Source: Verrucomicrobiaceae bacterium
GTDB lineage: Bacteria; Verrucomicrobiota; Verrucomicrobiia; Verrucomicrobiales; Verrucomicrobiaceae
DNA length: 64,000 nt
Assembly: GCA_027484445.1 (NCBI GenBank)
Contig: JAIXSY010000019.1
Span: 62,001-126,000, forward strand
Direction of reading: 5' to 3'
Shown here: in pieces, positions 53,804 through 62,210 of the stretch
Numbering within the stretch: position 1 is the first letter of the stretch
How the letters are laid out: every line of letters begins with the position of its first letter
The notes under the pieces: model-generated
The model's database searches: none
Told to the model about the DNA's origin: nothing
Seen by the model: only the letters and a program-made list of their open reading frames with translations
Program-made: the position numbers and the translations under genes

Positions 53804-54424
53804 ATGAATCGCCCTGCTTTGCTCTGTGACATCGGCAATGTTTTGGTAAGCTTTGACTTCACCGTTGCGGCTCAACGTTGTGCCGAGTTTTGCCCTCATC
53901 CACCTGGAGCTCTGTTGTCTCGTCTGGATGGGATCAAAGAGCCTTATGAAAGAGGCGAACTTTCCGACGCTGACTTCATCCATCTGGCCAGCAGGGCTCT
54001 GGAATTCAAAGGCAGTCCAGAATCACTGGTGAAGATCTGGTGCGATATCTTCGAAGAAAATCGAGCGATGAAGTCCACACTCACTCAGTTTGCAGCCTCT
54101 TCGGATCGCTTGTTTCTGCTGTCGAACACCAATGGGTTGCACAAAGATTATCTGTTCGACCAGTTTCCCATTTTTCAGCTGTTTAAAAGCGGCATTTATT
54201 CTTATTCAGCGAAGTGTGCTAAACCAGATCGGCAGATTTTTGAAATGGCGATCCAACATTGTGACTTAGAGCCTGAGCAGACGCTTTATGTCGATGATTT
54301 GGAAGCAAACCTTGTGACTGCCAGAGCGATGGGTTTTCAAACGCATCTGTACAGCCTGAAGAACCACACAGCCTTTGAACTTGTTCTCGAAGAGTGGAAG
54401 GCCTCCGTCGGTTTGTCGTCGTGA
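53804..54424 (+). CDS. HAD-family hydrolase, YihX-like
   Basis: A 206-aa HAD-superfamily phosphatase with the four motifs: I in ALLCDIGNVLVSFDF, II in LFLLSNTNGLHKDYL, III Lys in CAKPDRQIFEMAIQH and IV in TLYVDDLEANLVTARAMGFQ. Motif I reads DxGN, with Gly in place of the usual second Asp, as in the YihX/epoxide-hydrolase N-terminal group. Related YihX acts on alpha-D-glucose 1-phosphate; the substrate here is unknown. 12 bp before lpxI, possibly co-transcribed. Confidence 0.85.
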   Translation: MNRPALLCDIGNVLVSFDFTVAAQRCAEFCPHPPGALLSRLDGIKEPYERGELSDADFIHLASRALEFKGSPESLVKIWCDIFEENRAMKSTLTQFAASSDRLFLLSNTNGLHKDYLFDQFPIFQLFKSGIYSYSAKCAKPDRQIFEMAIQHCDLEPEQTLYVDDLEANLVTARAMGFQTHLYSLKNHTAFELVLEEWKASVGLSS

Positions 54425-54435
54425 ATTCATAACCC

Positions 54436-55251
54436 ATGTCTATCGATCTCTCCTCCATTGCGTTGATTGCCGGGAATGGCATCTATCCAGAGACCTTTGT
54501 GGCTGCGGCAAGAAAAGCAGGCGTCGCGCGCTTGGTTGCAGCTGCTTTTCATCAAGAGACCAAACCAGCTTTGAGTTCGATGGTGGACTCGATTGCTTGG
54601 TTTAGAGTCGGTCAGTTGGGCAAGATGATTGCATTCCTGAAGAAGGAAGGGGTTCGTCAGGTGGTCATGGTCGGTCAGATTGCTCCGAAGAATCTCTTCG
54701 ATCTGATGCCAGACTTGCGCACGCTACTGATGCTGGCCAAGCTCAAGCAGCGCAATGCCGAGACCTTGTTTGGTGCCATCGCAGAGGAGCTTTTGAAAGA
54801 CGAGATCACCTTGCTGCCTGCTACCACATTTTTGGAGGATCTGATGCCCTCTGCCGGACATGTCGCTGGGCCTTCACTCAAGAAGAGGCGTTGGGAAGAT
54901 GCTGAATATGGCTTTAAAATTGCCAAAGAAACCAGCCGACTCGACATCGGACAAACGGTGGTCGTCAAAAATGGAACGGTGCTCGCTGTAGAAGCCTTCG
55001 AGGGCACTAACGCAGCGGTGAAGCGTGGAGGTGAGATGGGCAAAGGAGCTGCTACCATGGTGAAAGTCTCCAAGCCAGGTCAGGACATGCGCTTTGATGT
55101 TCCGGTAGTGGGTCCTGATACGATTCGAAATGCGGCAGAATCAGGGGTTGATGTGATTGCGGTGGAGGCTGGAAAAACACTCTTGCTAGGCCGTGAGGAA
55201 CTGATGAGTGAATGTCAGCGGTTGAAGATCAGCCTCGTCGCTGTGCAATGA
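54436..55251 (+). CDS. lpxI: UDP-2,3-diacylglucosamine pyrophosphatase LpxI
   Basis: A 271-aa lipid A enzyme that splits UDP-2,3-diacylglucosamine into 2,3-diacylglucosamine 1-phosphate and UMP, used instead of LpxH in some bacteria. Motifs of the LpxI (DUF1009) family: IALIAGNGIYPETFVAAARK, VVMVGQIAPKNLFDLMPDLR and LAVEAFEGTNAAVKRGGEMG. Presence supports an LPS-bearing outer membrane and agrees with gmhA, hldA and the GT9 gene. Confidence 0.92.
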   Translation: MSIDLSSIALIAGNGIYPETFVAAARKAGVARLVAAAFHQETKPALSSMVDSIAWFRVGQLGKMIAFLKKEGVRQVVMVGQIAPKNLFDLMPDLRTLLMLAKLKQRNAETLFGAIAEELLKDEITLLPATTFLEDLMPSAGHVAGPSLKKRRWEDAEYGFKIAKETSRLDIGQTVVVKNGTVLAVEAFEGTNAAVKRGGEMGKGAATMVKVSKPGQDMRFDVPVVGPDTIRNAAESGVDVIAVEAGKTLLLGREELMSECQRLKISLVAVQ

Positions 55252-55383
55252 TCCTAGCCCTTTGCGGCCAGGGATTATTTTTTGAAAACTGCGGTTATGC
55301 CTTGATTTAAAAGGCGGAGTTATGAAAAAATGAGCGCTTCCCGTCGTCTGCGGGTCTTATAGTGTCCATCATAACCAACCCAT

Positions 55384-57036
55384 ATGTTACTTACTGCAAT
55401 TAAAATGAAACTGGCAGCGCTAGTCGCTGTCGCCGGCATTGACACCGCCGAGATGAGCAACCCGAGTTCAGACCTCGTGTCAGCTCTGCAGAGTCTAGCC
55501 AACGATCAAGCTGCTGCCCAAAAAGCTGTTCAGGAAAAGACCGCAGGTCCCGACGTCAACAAAGCCTTCAATGATGCTCTGGTCAAAATTCGTGAGCTCG
55601 TTTCCAAGAACGACAAAGACGCCCAATACGTGCTGGCTCACTGGGGCGTGCTGAGCAACAGCAACGTCGCTGAAATTGTCGATCTCTATCGCAAAGCTGC
55701 TTCCCAGGGACAAGTGCTCGCCAAGGTCGAACTCGCCCAGGTTTTGCTTCAAGCTTTCCCGCAGGATCAAGAGAGAGTCAAAGAGGCCGTGCAACTCATC
55801 CAAGATGCTGAAGCCGCAAACAACAAGCTCGCTCGTCGTCTCCTTGCGAATCTTAGCCTCTCCGGTGCACCCAATGTCGGCATCCAGCAAGATGTCAACA
55901 AAGCACGCACGTTGCTGGAAAAAGGCAGCAGTGAAGGTGATGGGGAGGCCACTTTAGGCCTCAGTCAGCTGTATGCTGCAGGAGTTCCTGGCCTACCCAA
56001 AGATGATCAAAAGTCCTTGGATTACTTGATCAAGGCAACTGAGCAAAAAAACGCTGTCGCGATGAGCACTTATGCAGCTCGTCTTTTCAATGGCGATCCA
56101 GAAGGTGGCACCGCAAAGCCACTGGTGAAGAAAGATCCGGCCAAAGCGATGAAGATGTTTGAAGACGCCTCGACTAACGGTTTTGCAGCAGCAAGCCGTC
56201 TGTTGGGTGCCATTTATGAGCAAGGTCTGGGTGGCAACGCGCAGGACTTGAAGAAAGCAGTCGAATACTACACCAAGGCTGCCAATGGCAACGATGCTGC
56301 CGCTTTGTTCCGTCTGGGCAACTACTTCGAGAGTGGCCTTCGCAATGGAACCGATGAAAAGGCAGAAGTCATCGTCCAGCCTAACGCCAAAAGCGCACTC
56401 GACCTGTATCGCATGGCAGCCCAAAATGGTTCCGCGGAAGCCTTCTACAATGTCGGCGTTTATTACGAAAATGGCACTGTGGTGGACAAGGATCTGGAAA
56501 AAGCATTCACCTTCCTGTTGCGTGCTGCGAATTCCGGAATCACTCAGGCTCAGTTCCGTCTGGCTGGTTTGTATCAGCAGGGTGGTGGCACTCAGCAGGA
56601 CAGCGTTGCTGCGATGGCTTGGTTCCAGCGCGCTGCAAACGCCAATTTTGCTCCTGCCCAGATTGCTCTTGGCCAAATGTTTGAAACCGGCACAGGTCTT
56701 GGAGGCCCCGATTATACAGCGGCTGCCAGTCAGTACGAATTGGCTGCTGAGCAGGGTGTGCCCCTGGCCATGCTGCGTTTGGCTAGCCTGAATGAGCGTG
56801 GTCTGACCAGCATCAAAGATGGCAAGCCTACGCCCAATTTGTCTCGTGCCTATGCCTATGCTCTTCTTGCGGTGGATGCTTCCAGCAATGCAGATCTTGC
56901 GGTTCGCTATCGCGACGAGCTCAAGAAAAACATGAAGTCGGATGAAATCGCTGAAGGCGACAAAATCTACGCGACCAAGAAAAAAACGTCTGAGCCTGCG
57001 GAGGACAAATCCCCCAAAGGTGCTAGCAAAAAATAA
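55384..57036 (+). CDS. Sel1-like repeat protein
   Basis: A 550-aa protein made mostly of Sel1/TPR-like repeats, about 36 residues each (for example SEGDGEATLGLSQLYAAGVP, AALFRLGNYFESGLRNGTDE, SAEAFYNVGVYYENGTVVDK and ITQAQFRLAGLYQQGGGTQQ). Such solenoids act as protein-binding scaffolds. The N-terminus (MLLTAIKMKLAALVAVAGID) is only weakly hydrophobic, so export is uncertain. The tail is Lys-rich (KKKTSEPAEDKSPKGASKK). A terminator follows at 57099. Confidence 0.88.
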   Translation: MLLTAIKMKLAALVAVAGIDTAEMSNPSSDLVSALQSLANDQAAAQKAVQEKTAGPDVNKAFNDALVKIRELVSKNDKDAQYVLAHWGVLSNSNVAEIVDLYRKAASQGQVLAKVELAQVLLQAFPQDQERVKEAVQLIQDAEAANNKLARRLLANLSLSGAPNVGIQQDVNKARTLLEKGSSEGDGEATLGLSQLYAAGVPGLPKDDQKSLDYLIKATEQKNAVAMSTYAARLFNGDPEGGTAKPLVKKDPAKAMKMFEDASTNGFAAASRLLGAIYEQGLGGNAQDLKKAVEYYTKAANGNDAAALFRLGNYFESGLRNGTDEKAEVIVQPNAKSALDLYRMAAQNGSAEAFYNVGVYYENGTVVDKDLEKAFTFLLRAANSGITQAQFRLAGLYQQGGGTQQDSVAAMAWFQRAANANFAPAQIALGQMFETGTGLGGPDYTAAASQYELAAEQGVPLAMLRLASLNERGLTSIKDGKPTPNLSRAYAYALLAVDASSNADLAVRYRDELKKNMKSDEIAEGDKIYATKKKTSEPAEDKSPKGASKK

Positions 57037-57098
57037 GCATCAATCCGCTTCAGTTTTTCCATAAAATAGCTTGTCAAAACAAGCTTCGACTCTAATCT

Positions 57099-57132
57099 CC
57101 GGCTCCCCAAAAGTGGGGAGCCGGTTTTCTTT
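57099..57132 (+). terminator. Rho-independent terminator after the Sel1 gene
   Basis: CCGGCTCCCC (57099-57108) and GGGGAGCCGG (57115-57124) form a 10-bp perfect stem with a 6-base loop, followed by TTTTCTTT. It ends three bases before the tRNA gene. Confidence 0.95.
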
Positions 57133-57134
57133 CC

Positions 57135-57210
57135 GGGGCATTAGCTCAGTTGGTAGAGCGTCTCAATGGCATTGAGAAGGTCAGCGGTTCGAATCCGCTA
57201 TGCTCCACCA
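57135..57210 (+). tRNA. tRNA-Ala (anticodon GGC)
   Basis: A 76-base tRNA with encoded CCA. Acceptor stem GGGGCAT pairs with ATGCTCC and has the G3-U70 pair that marks tRNA-Ala. D arm GCTC/GAGC, anticodon arm TCTCA-ATGGCAT-TGAGA with anticodon GGC (reads GCC/GCU), T arm AGCGG-TTCGAAT-CCGCT. All stems close. Three bases separate it from the Sel1 terminator, so it needs its own promoter or processing. Confidence 0.97.
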
Positions 57211-57336
57211 AACGGCATCAGCGCAAAGCCAGCCTCCCTCTGAGTCTCGAAGGTAGCTTCACCGGTGAATTGCATTCACTTTTAATTTGGCTGATAGGAG
57301 TCAGGGAAAGACCCATCCTCTAGCATCAAGATCCAA

Positions 57337-58932
57337 GTGAGCGCCCATCGACAAACTGCACCCTCCCGCCAGCCATCATTCTTCAGCCGCCTTGTGGCAA
57401 GCCTGAAAAAAATCTTGGGTTTGTCAGCTGCACAACCGGTAGATGCGGACCAAGTCGAATCTAAGCAACGTTCAATTGCGTCAGATCGGCCTCCTTTTCG
57501 TGACAGACAGCGTCGTCGAGAGACAGAGGGTCCGATTCCGGAAGGAGCGCGTCCTCGCGGAGTACAGCGCGAGCGTTCTGGACGTCGTGATTTTCGTCGA
57601 GGTGAAGAGAGTGGTGCTACACGCAGGGAACGTGGCGGCGATCCACGGCGCGAACGGACTGCAGAAAAGCGAGCGCCGATTCAAAACTTCGAACTTCTTC
57701 CACCGCCACCTGCCCCGCCGATTCCAGAAGGTCCCTATCCAGAAGCCTTTCAAGTTCTGGGTCTTTCTGATGCAGTCTTGGCGGCTATCCGTGAGACGGG
57801 ATACACCACGCCCACAGAAATTCAGCAGCGAGCCATTCCCGTGGTTTTGGAGGGTCGTGATGTCATTGGTGCTTCTCAGACAGGCACGGGTAAGACAGCA
57901 GCCTTTGCGCTGCCTTCCATCAGTCGCTTAGGCGCGCCTGCGGGTTTCCGCTGTCTTGTGCTAGAGCCCACTCGTGAGCTGGCATTGCAAGTGGTGGAGC
58001 AGTTTGAAAAATACGGCAAGCACTCTGGGCTTCGCATTTTGGCCGTGTATGGAGGAGTGGGTTATGAAAAGCAGCGCAAAGCTCTTCAGCAAGGTGTGGA
58101 TGTTGTGGTGGCGACGCCAGGTCGTTTGTTAGACTTCATGCAGGATGGGACGGCGGATCTGAATGGCTTGGAAGTCCTGGTGCTCGACGAGGTGGATCGC
58201 ATGCTTGACATGGGTTTCTTGCCTGACGTCCGGCGGATTGTCGAACGCACGCCGAAGACGCGGCAGACTTTATTTTTCTCTGCTACCATGCCGCCGCAGA
58301 TCAAGAGCTTGGCGGACTTTGCCCTCAAAGATCCGATGAGTGTAGAGGTTGGCATTCGTTTTTCACCGGCTGAAACGGTCAGCCACTACATGTATCCAGT
58401 GGCTAGTGATCAGCGTGAAGAACTTCTGCTCGCTATCCTGAAACAGACGCACTTCAACAGCTTGATGGTCTTCACACGCACGAAGGCACAGGCGGATCAG
58501 CTTTACTCTTCTTTGAAGCAGAGCGGTGAGTACAAGGTGGCGGTGATGCATTCCGACATCAGTCAAAAAGAACGTGAGCGTGCGCTCAAAGGCTTCCGCG
58601 ATGGTGAATTTGAGATGATTGTCGCGACAGATCTCGCAGCCCGTGGTTTGGACATCAGCGGCGTGACGCATGTGATCAATTACATGGTGCCAGAGAATTC
58701 CGAAGATTATGTGCACCGTATTGGACGCACGGGTCGCGCGCAAAAAGAGGGGGATGCCTACACGCTCTTTTCTGCCGAAGAATTGCCTTATGTGTCCAGC
58801 ATTGAGCGCCTGATCAATCAGAAGATCGAACGCAAGAAGCTGGAAGGCTTTGCTTACAAATACACTACGGTGCTGGACGAAGAAGACAAAGCGCGCGCCA
58901 TCTTGCATGGTCGCAAGAAGAAGCGCCGCTGA
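57337..58932 (+). CDS. DEAD-box ATP-dependent RNA helicase, RhlE-like
   Basis: A 531-aa RNA helicase. Residues 1-130 are basic and disordered (Arg/Glu/Pro-rich). The helicase core has the Q motif (TPTEIQQRAIP), motif I GASQTGTGKTAAFALP, motif Ia VLEPTRELALQ, motif II VLDEVDRMLDMGF, motif III SAT, and motif VI HRIGRTGR. Motif II reads DEVD rather than DEAD, so the nucleotide-binding acidic pair is kept while Ala is Val. The start is a GTG at 57337. It may act in ribosome assembly or cold response by family analogy. Confidence 0.92.
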   Translation: MSAHRQTAPSRQPSFFSRLVASLKKILGLSAAQPVDADQVESKQRSIASDRPPFRDRQRRRETEGPIPEGARPRGVQRERSGRRDFRRGEESGATRRERGGDPRRERTAEKRAPIQNFELLPPPPAPPIPEGPYPEAFQVLGLSDAVLAAIRETGYTTPTEIQQRAIPVVLEGRDVIGASQTGTGKTAAFALPSISRLGAPAGFRCLVLEPTRELALQVVEQFEKYGKHSGLRILAVYGGVGYEKQRKALQQGVDVVVATPGRLLDFMQDGTADLNGLEVLVLDEVDRMLDMGFLPDVRRIVERTPKTRQTLFFSATMPPQIKSLADFALKDPMSVEVGIRFSPAETVSHYMYPVASDQREELLLAILKQTHFNSLMVFTRTKAQADQLYSSLKQSGEYKVAVMHSDISQKERERALKGFRDGEFEMIVATDLAARGLDISGVTHVINYMVPENSEDYVHRIGRTGRAQKEGDAYTLFSAEELPYVSSIERLINQKIERKKLEGFAYKYTTVLDEEDKARAILHGRKKKRR

Positions 58933-58959
58933 GTTTTCGCTGATGACTTAGAGTGGGCT

Positions 58960-60522
58960 TTAGAGCAGCCGCGCGGCCGCCTCGGCAAGGGGGCTGCGCT
59001 CTCCTTTGCTTAGCGGCACATGGGCAGCGAAGGGCTGTCCGCGCATCCGTTGGCGGGTGTAAACGAGGCCGTTGCTGCGACTGTCCACGTAGGGGTTGTC
59101 GATTTGGGCAGGATCGCCGACGAGTACCAGCTTTGATCCACGTGACATGCGCGTGACGACGGTCTTGGCTTCGAGTGGGGTGAGCTGCTGAGCTTCATCC
59201 AGGACAAAGAAACGATCAGGAATGCTGCGACCACGGATGTAGCATAGGGCTTCAATCTCAATGACGCCTTGCTGGATCAGTGGGTCATACGGTGCTGCGG
59301 CTTCGGCAGGAGAAGGTGTGTCTGGCAAGAACCGATTTTTCTTTCGTTGGGGGCCTTGATGATTGTCCACGGGGCGCATCAAGAGATCGAGCGCGTCATA
59401 GACCGGCTGTAGCCAAGGCCGCATTTTTTCTTGCAGCGAACCGGGTAGGAAACCGACCGTTTGCCCCATGGCAACGATGGGACGACTGACGGTCAGTCCG
59501 TTGTAGATTCTGCCGAACACTTGAGAGAGCCCTGCCGCGACGGCGAGTAAGGTTTTTCCAGTGCCAGCCTGACCATAACAGGTCACGAGACTGATCTCAG
59601 GGTCCAGCAGAGCATCCAGCAGGCAGGTTTGCCCAAGGTTCATGGGCTTCACGGCACGACCTTGGCCTACTTTGATCGACTCGGGGGTGTGCAGCAGTCG
59701 CGCCAATTCACCTTGGCTGTTGATCTTGGCAGGCATGGAGGCTTTTTCTCCAGCGGTGAGCAGTGCGTATTCGTTGACCGCGATGTCTCCGAGTCGGTGG
59801 GCAGGAAGCGTCAGTTTGCCACTGCTGGCGAAGCGTTGAAGCTCATGATTGCTGACTTCGATCCTGGCGATTTCAAAGTTGGATACTTCGCGCGGTTCGA
59901 CCTTGTCGTTGAGGTAATCTTCACACTCTATGCCCACGGCTCGTGCCTTGAGCTGCATGTTGATGTCCTTGCTGACAAGAATCACGGGTGGCTGAACCAG
60001 CTCACGTAGCTGCAGAACACAGGCGATGATGCGGTGGTCGGTCTTTTCGCTGCCGGGGAAGATGCGCTCAAACTCGCGCACGGAGGCGAGGCTGCGCGCT
60101 GCTTCGGGGTCATAGGTGACCAGCTTCAAAAGACCGCCGCCATCCGTTTTGACTCCGTCCATGATGCAGGCACCTGGTGCCGAAAAGGCCTTCATGAGCG
60201 CACGATGCACTTCGCGTGCGTTGGCACCACGTTCGGTCATCTCATTTTTGAAGCGGTCCAGCTCACTGAGTACATCCACAGGGATGCACAGGGTATGCTC
60301 TGCGAATTTATGAATGCATCCTGGATCATGCAGCAGGACATTGGTGTCCAAGATGAAGGTCTTCGTGCCGACAGGCATGGCCGAGTGGCGGTGGCTAGCA
60401 GGAGCTTTGCGCCTGCTTTTCGCCGATGGTGGGCGGGGAGGAGTGGCGGGAGAGATGGAGTCGAGCTCGAGCGGGTTGATGATCGTGGGGGCGATGTTGG
60501 CGGTCTGTTCGTCTCGGTCCAT
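58960..60522 (-). CDS. PIN-PhoH (PhoH2) RNase-helicase protein
   Basis: A 520-aa fusion of an N-terminal PIN nuclease domain (TFILDTNVLLHDPGCIHKF with the acidic site Asp, and LVSKDINMQLKARAVGIECE) and a C-terminal PhoH ATPase (Walker A CYGQAGTGKTLLAVAAGL, Walker B FFVLDEAQQLTPLEAKTVV and LVLVGDPAQIDNPYVDSRSN). PhoH2 proteins unwind and cut RNA, as shown for mycobacteria. The ATG at 60522 was chosen; in-frame codons to 60696 are not family-like. Confidence 0.9.
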   Translation of the reverse strand: MDRDEQTANIAPTIINPLELDSISPATPPRPPSAKSRRKAPASHRHSAMPVGTKTFILDTNVLLHDPGCIHKFAEHTLCIPVDVLSELDRFKNEMTERGANAREVHRALMKAFSAPGACIMDGVKTDGGGLLKLVTYDPEAARSLASVREFERIFPGSEKTDHRIIACVLQLRELVQPPVILVSKDINMQLKARAVGIECEDYLNDKVEPREVSNFEIARIEVSNHELQRFASSGKLTLPAHRLGDIAVNEYALLTAGEKASMPAKINSQGELARLLHTPESIKVGQGRAVKPMNLGQTCLLDALLDPEISLVTCYGQAGTGKTLLAVAAGLSQVFGRIYNGLTVSRPIVAMGQTVGFLPGSLQEKMRPWLQPVYDALDLLMRPVDNHQGPQRKKNRFLPDTPSPAEAAAPYDPLIQQGVIEIEALCYIRGRSIPDRFFVLDEAQQLTPLEAKTVVTRMSRGSKLVLVGDPAQIDNPYVDSRSNGLVYTRQRMRGQPFAAHVPLSKGERSPLAEAAARLL

Positions 60523-60817
60523 GGTGGTTAAGGTTGGAGGCCTACCCGTGGGAAAGTGTTGATCTGCACCTCGGGAAGGCAATAAACCTCTTGGCGCTGA
60601 TAGCGTGCCAAGAATGCCCTTCCACGTTCTAATTCTTGTGAGCGACTCACGGGTATGAGATGAGGCTGTCAAAGATTGCACCTGCCCACAAGCCATTTAT
60701 TCACAAGAGGTGTTTTTTGTGAACAAGCGGTGCGCAGGGCCATCATGCACCTCGACATGCTTGTGCAGGCTGTCTTGTCTTCCTGGCAAAGTCGCCTACA
60801 GTCCAGATCCCCTCCCC

Positions 60818-62179
60818 ATGCCCCGCGTTTACATCAAGACTTATGGCTGCCAAATGAACGAGCGCGACACTGAGCAAGTGTCGCAGATGTTCGTCGAGCG
60901 TGGCTACACCATGACCCGCACGGATGAAGATGCCGATGTGGTTTTGATCAACACCTGTTCGGTGCGCGATCAGGCAGAGCAGAAGGCTGTTGGCAAAATG
61001 GGCATGGTGCGGCGTCGGCGCATTCCTTTGGTCACTGGATTCATGGGCTGCATGGCGCAGAGTCGAGGCTCCGAGTTGGTGGATAAAGTCAGCGTCGATC
61101 TTGTGGTGGGCACGCAAAAGTATCACCGCGTGGTGGACTACGTGGATGAGATCATCCGTGCGAAAGAGCAGCGCCTGATGGATGAAGAGCGCTTTTCCAT
61201 CGTGGACATTGATGAGGAAGAAGCCAGCCAGAACACGATCCGTGATCACACGCTGAAGGAGAAGCAGGGAGCTGCCTTTGTCAGCATCATGCAGGGCTGC
61301 AACATGAAGTGTACCTTTTGCATTGTGCCTTACACCCGTGGCAGCGAGAGAGGTCGCCCCATCGCAGACATCGTGGAGGAGGTTCGCCGCCTTGCTGATC
61401 GTGGTGTGAAGGAGGTGACGTTGCTCGGCCAGATTGTGAATCTCTACGGTCGCCATGAGTTCCCGATGCTGGATGGGAAGAGCCCCTTTGTGCAGCTGCT
61501 GGAGGCAGTGCATGAGGTGCCTGGGATCGAGCGCATTCGCTTCACCAGCCCGCATCCGATTGGCTACAAAAAGGACCTGATTGAGGCCTTCACCTACCTG
61601 CCCAAACTCTGCGAGCATGTGCATCTGCCGGTGCAAAGCGGCAGCGATGAGATCTTGAAAAAGATGCACCGCCCTTACAGCGCTGCGAAGTTCACCGAAC
61701 TCGTGGAACGCATCCGTGCCGCGCGCCCTGGCATAGCTGTCACTACCGATGTGATCGTGGGTTTCCCCGGCGAGACGGAGAAGCATTACCTGGAGACGCG
61801 CGAGATGTTTGATCGGCTGAAGTTCGACAATGCCTTCATCTTTCGTTATTCGAAGCGCCGTGGCACACCGGCAGCCGAGATGGCGGATGAGATTCAGGTC
61901 AGCGAAAAAGAAAAGGAGCGGCGCAATCAGGATCTATTGGCCCTGGTGAATGGGCATGCCTACCCACGGTATCAGGAACTGATCGGTCAGCGGGTGGAAA
62001 TCCTGTGCGAAGGGCCGAGCAAGACGAACGAGTCACGCCTGACTGGCCGCACGCGGACCAATCGCATCGTCGTCTTTGAGGGCAACCCTGAGCGCCACAC
62101 AGGTGAGATCTTTGAGGTCAATGTCACCCATTGGGCGAATTTCACCCTCTTCGGTGATCCTGTGCTGTCTGGCGATTGA
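60818..62179 (+). CDS. miaB: tRNA-2-methylthio-N6-dimethylallyladenosine synthase
   Basis: A 453-aa radical-SAM methylthiotransferase acting on A37 of tRNAs that read UNN codons. The N-terminal UPF0004 domain (YIKTYGCQMNERDTEQ) carries one cluster's Cys. The radical-SAM CxxxCxxC is QGCNMKCTFCIVPYTRGSER. A TRAM domain is at the end (RTNRIVVFEGNPE). The segment LLGQIVNLYG has Ile where MiaB has Asn (GQNVNSY). The start at 60818 gives the family N-terminus; about 295 bp separate it from PIN-PhoH. Confidence 0.94.
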   Translation: MPRVYIKTYGCQMNERDTEQVSQMFVERGYTMTRTDEDADVVLINTCSVRDQAEQKAVGKMGMVRRRRIPLVTGFMGCMAQSRGSELVDKVSVDLVVGTQKYHRVVDYVDEIIRAKEQRLMDEERFSIVDIDEEEASQNTIRDHTLKEKQGAAFVSIMQGCNMKCTFCIVPYTRGSERGRPIADIVEEVRRLADRGVKEVTLLGQIVNLYGRHEFPMLDGKSPFVQLLEAVHEVPGIERIRFTSPHPIGYKKDLIEAFTYLPKLCEHVHLPVQSGSDEILKKMHRPYSAAKFTELVERIRAARPGIAVTTDVIVGFPGETEKHYLETREMFDRLKFDNAFIFRYSKRRGTPAAEMADEIQVSEKEKERRNQDLLALVNGHAYPRYQELIGQRVEILCEGPSKTNESRLTGRTRTNRIVVFEGNPERHTGEIFEVNVTHWANFTLFGDPVLSGD

Positions 62180-62210
62180 ATGAGATTCGTTGACTCGCTT
62201 GGGCAGGTGC

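Noticed and set aside
57258..57269. Palindrome TTCACCGGTGAA between tRNA-Ala and the helicase
   Set aside because: A single 12-bp palindrome without a T-tract or second copy; it could be an operator but nothing supports it.
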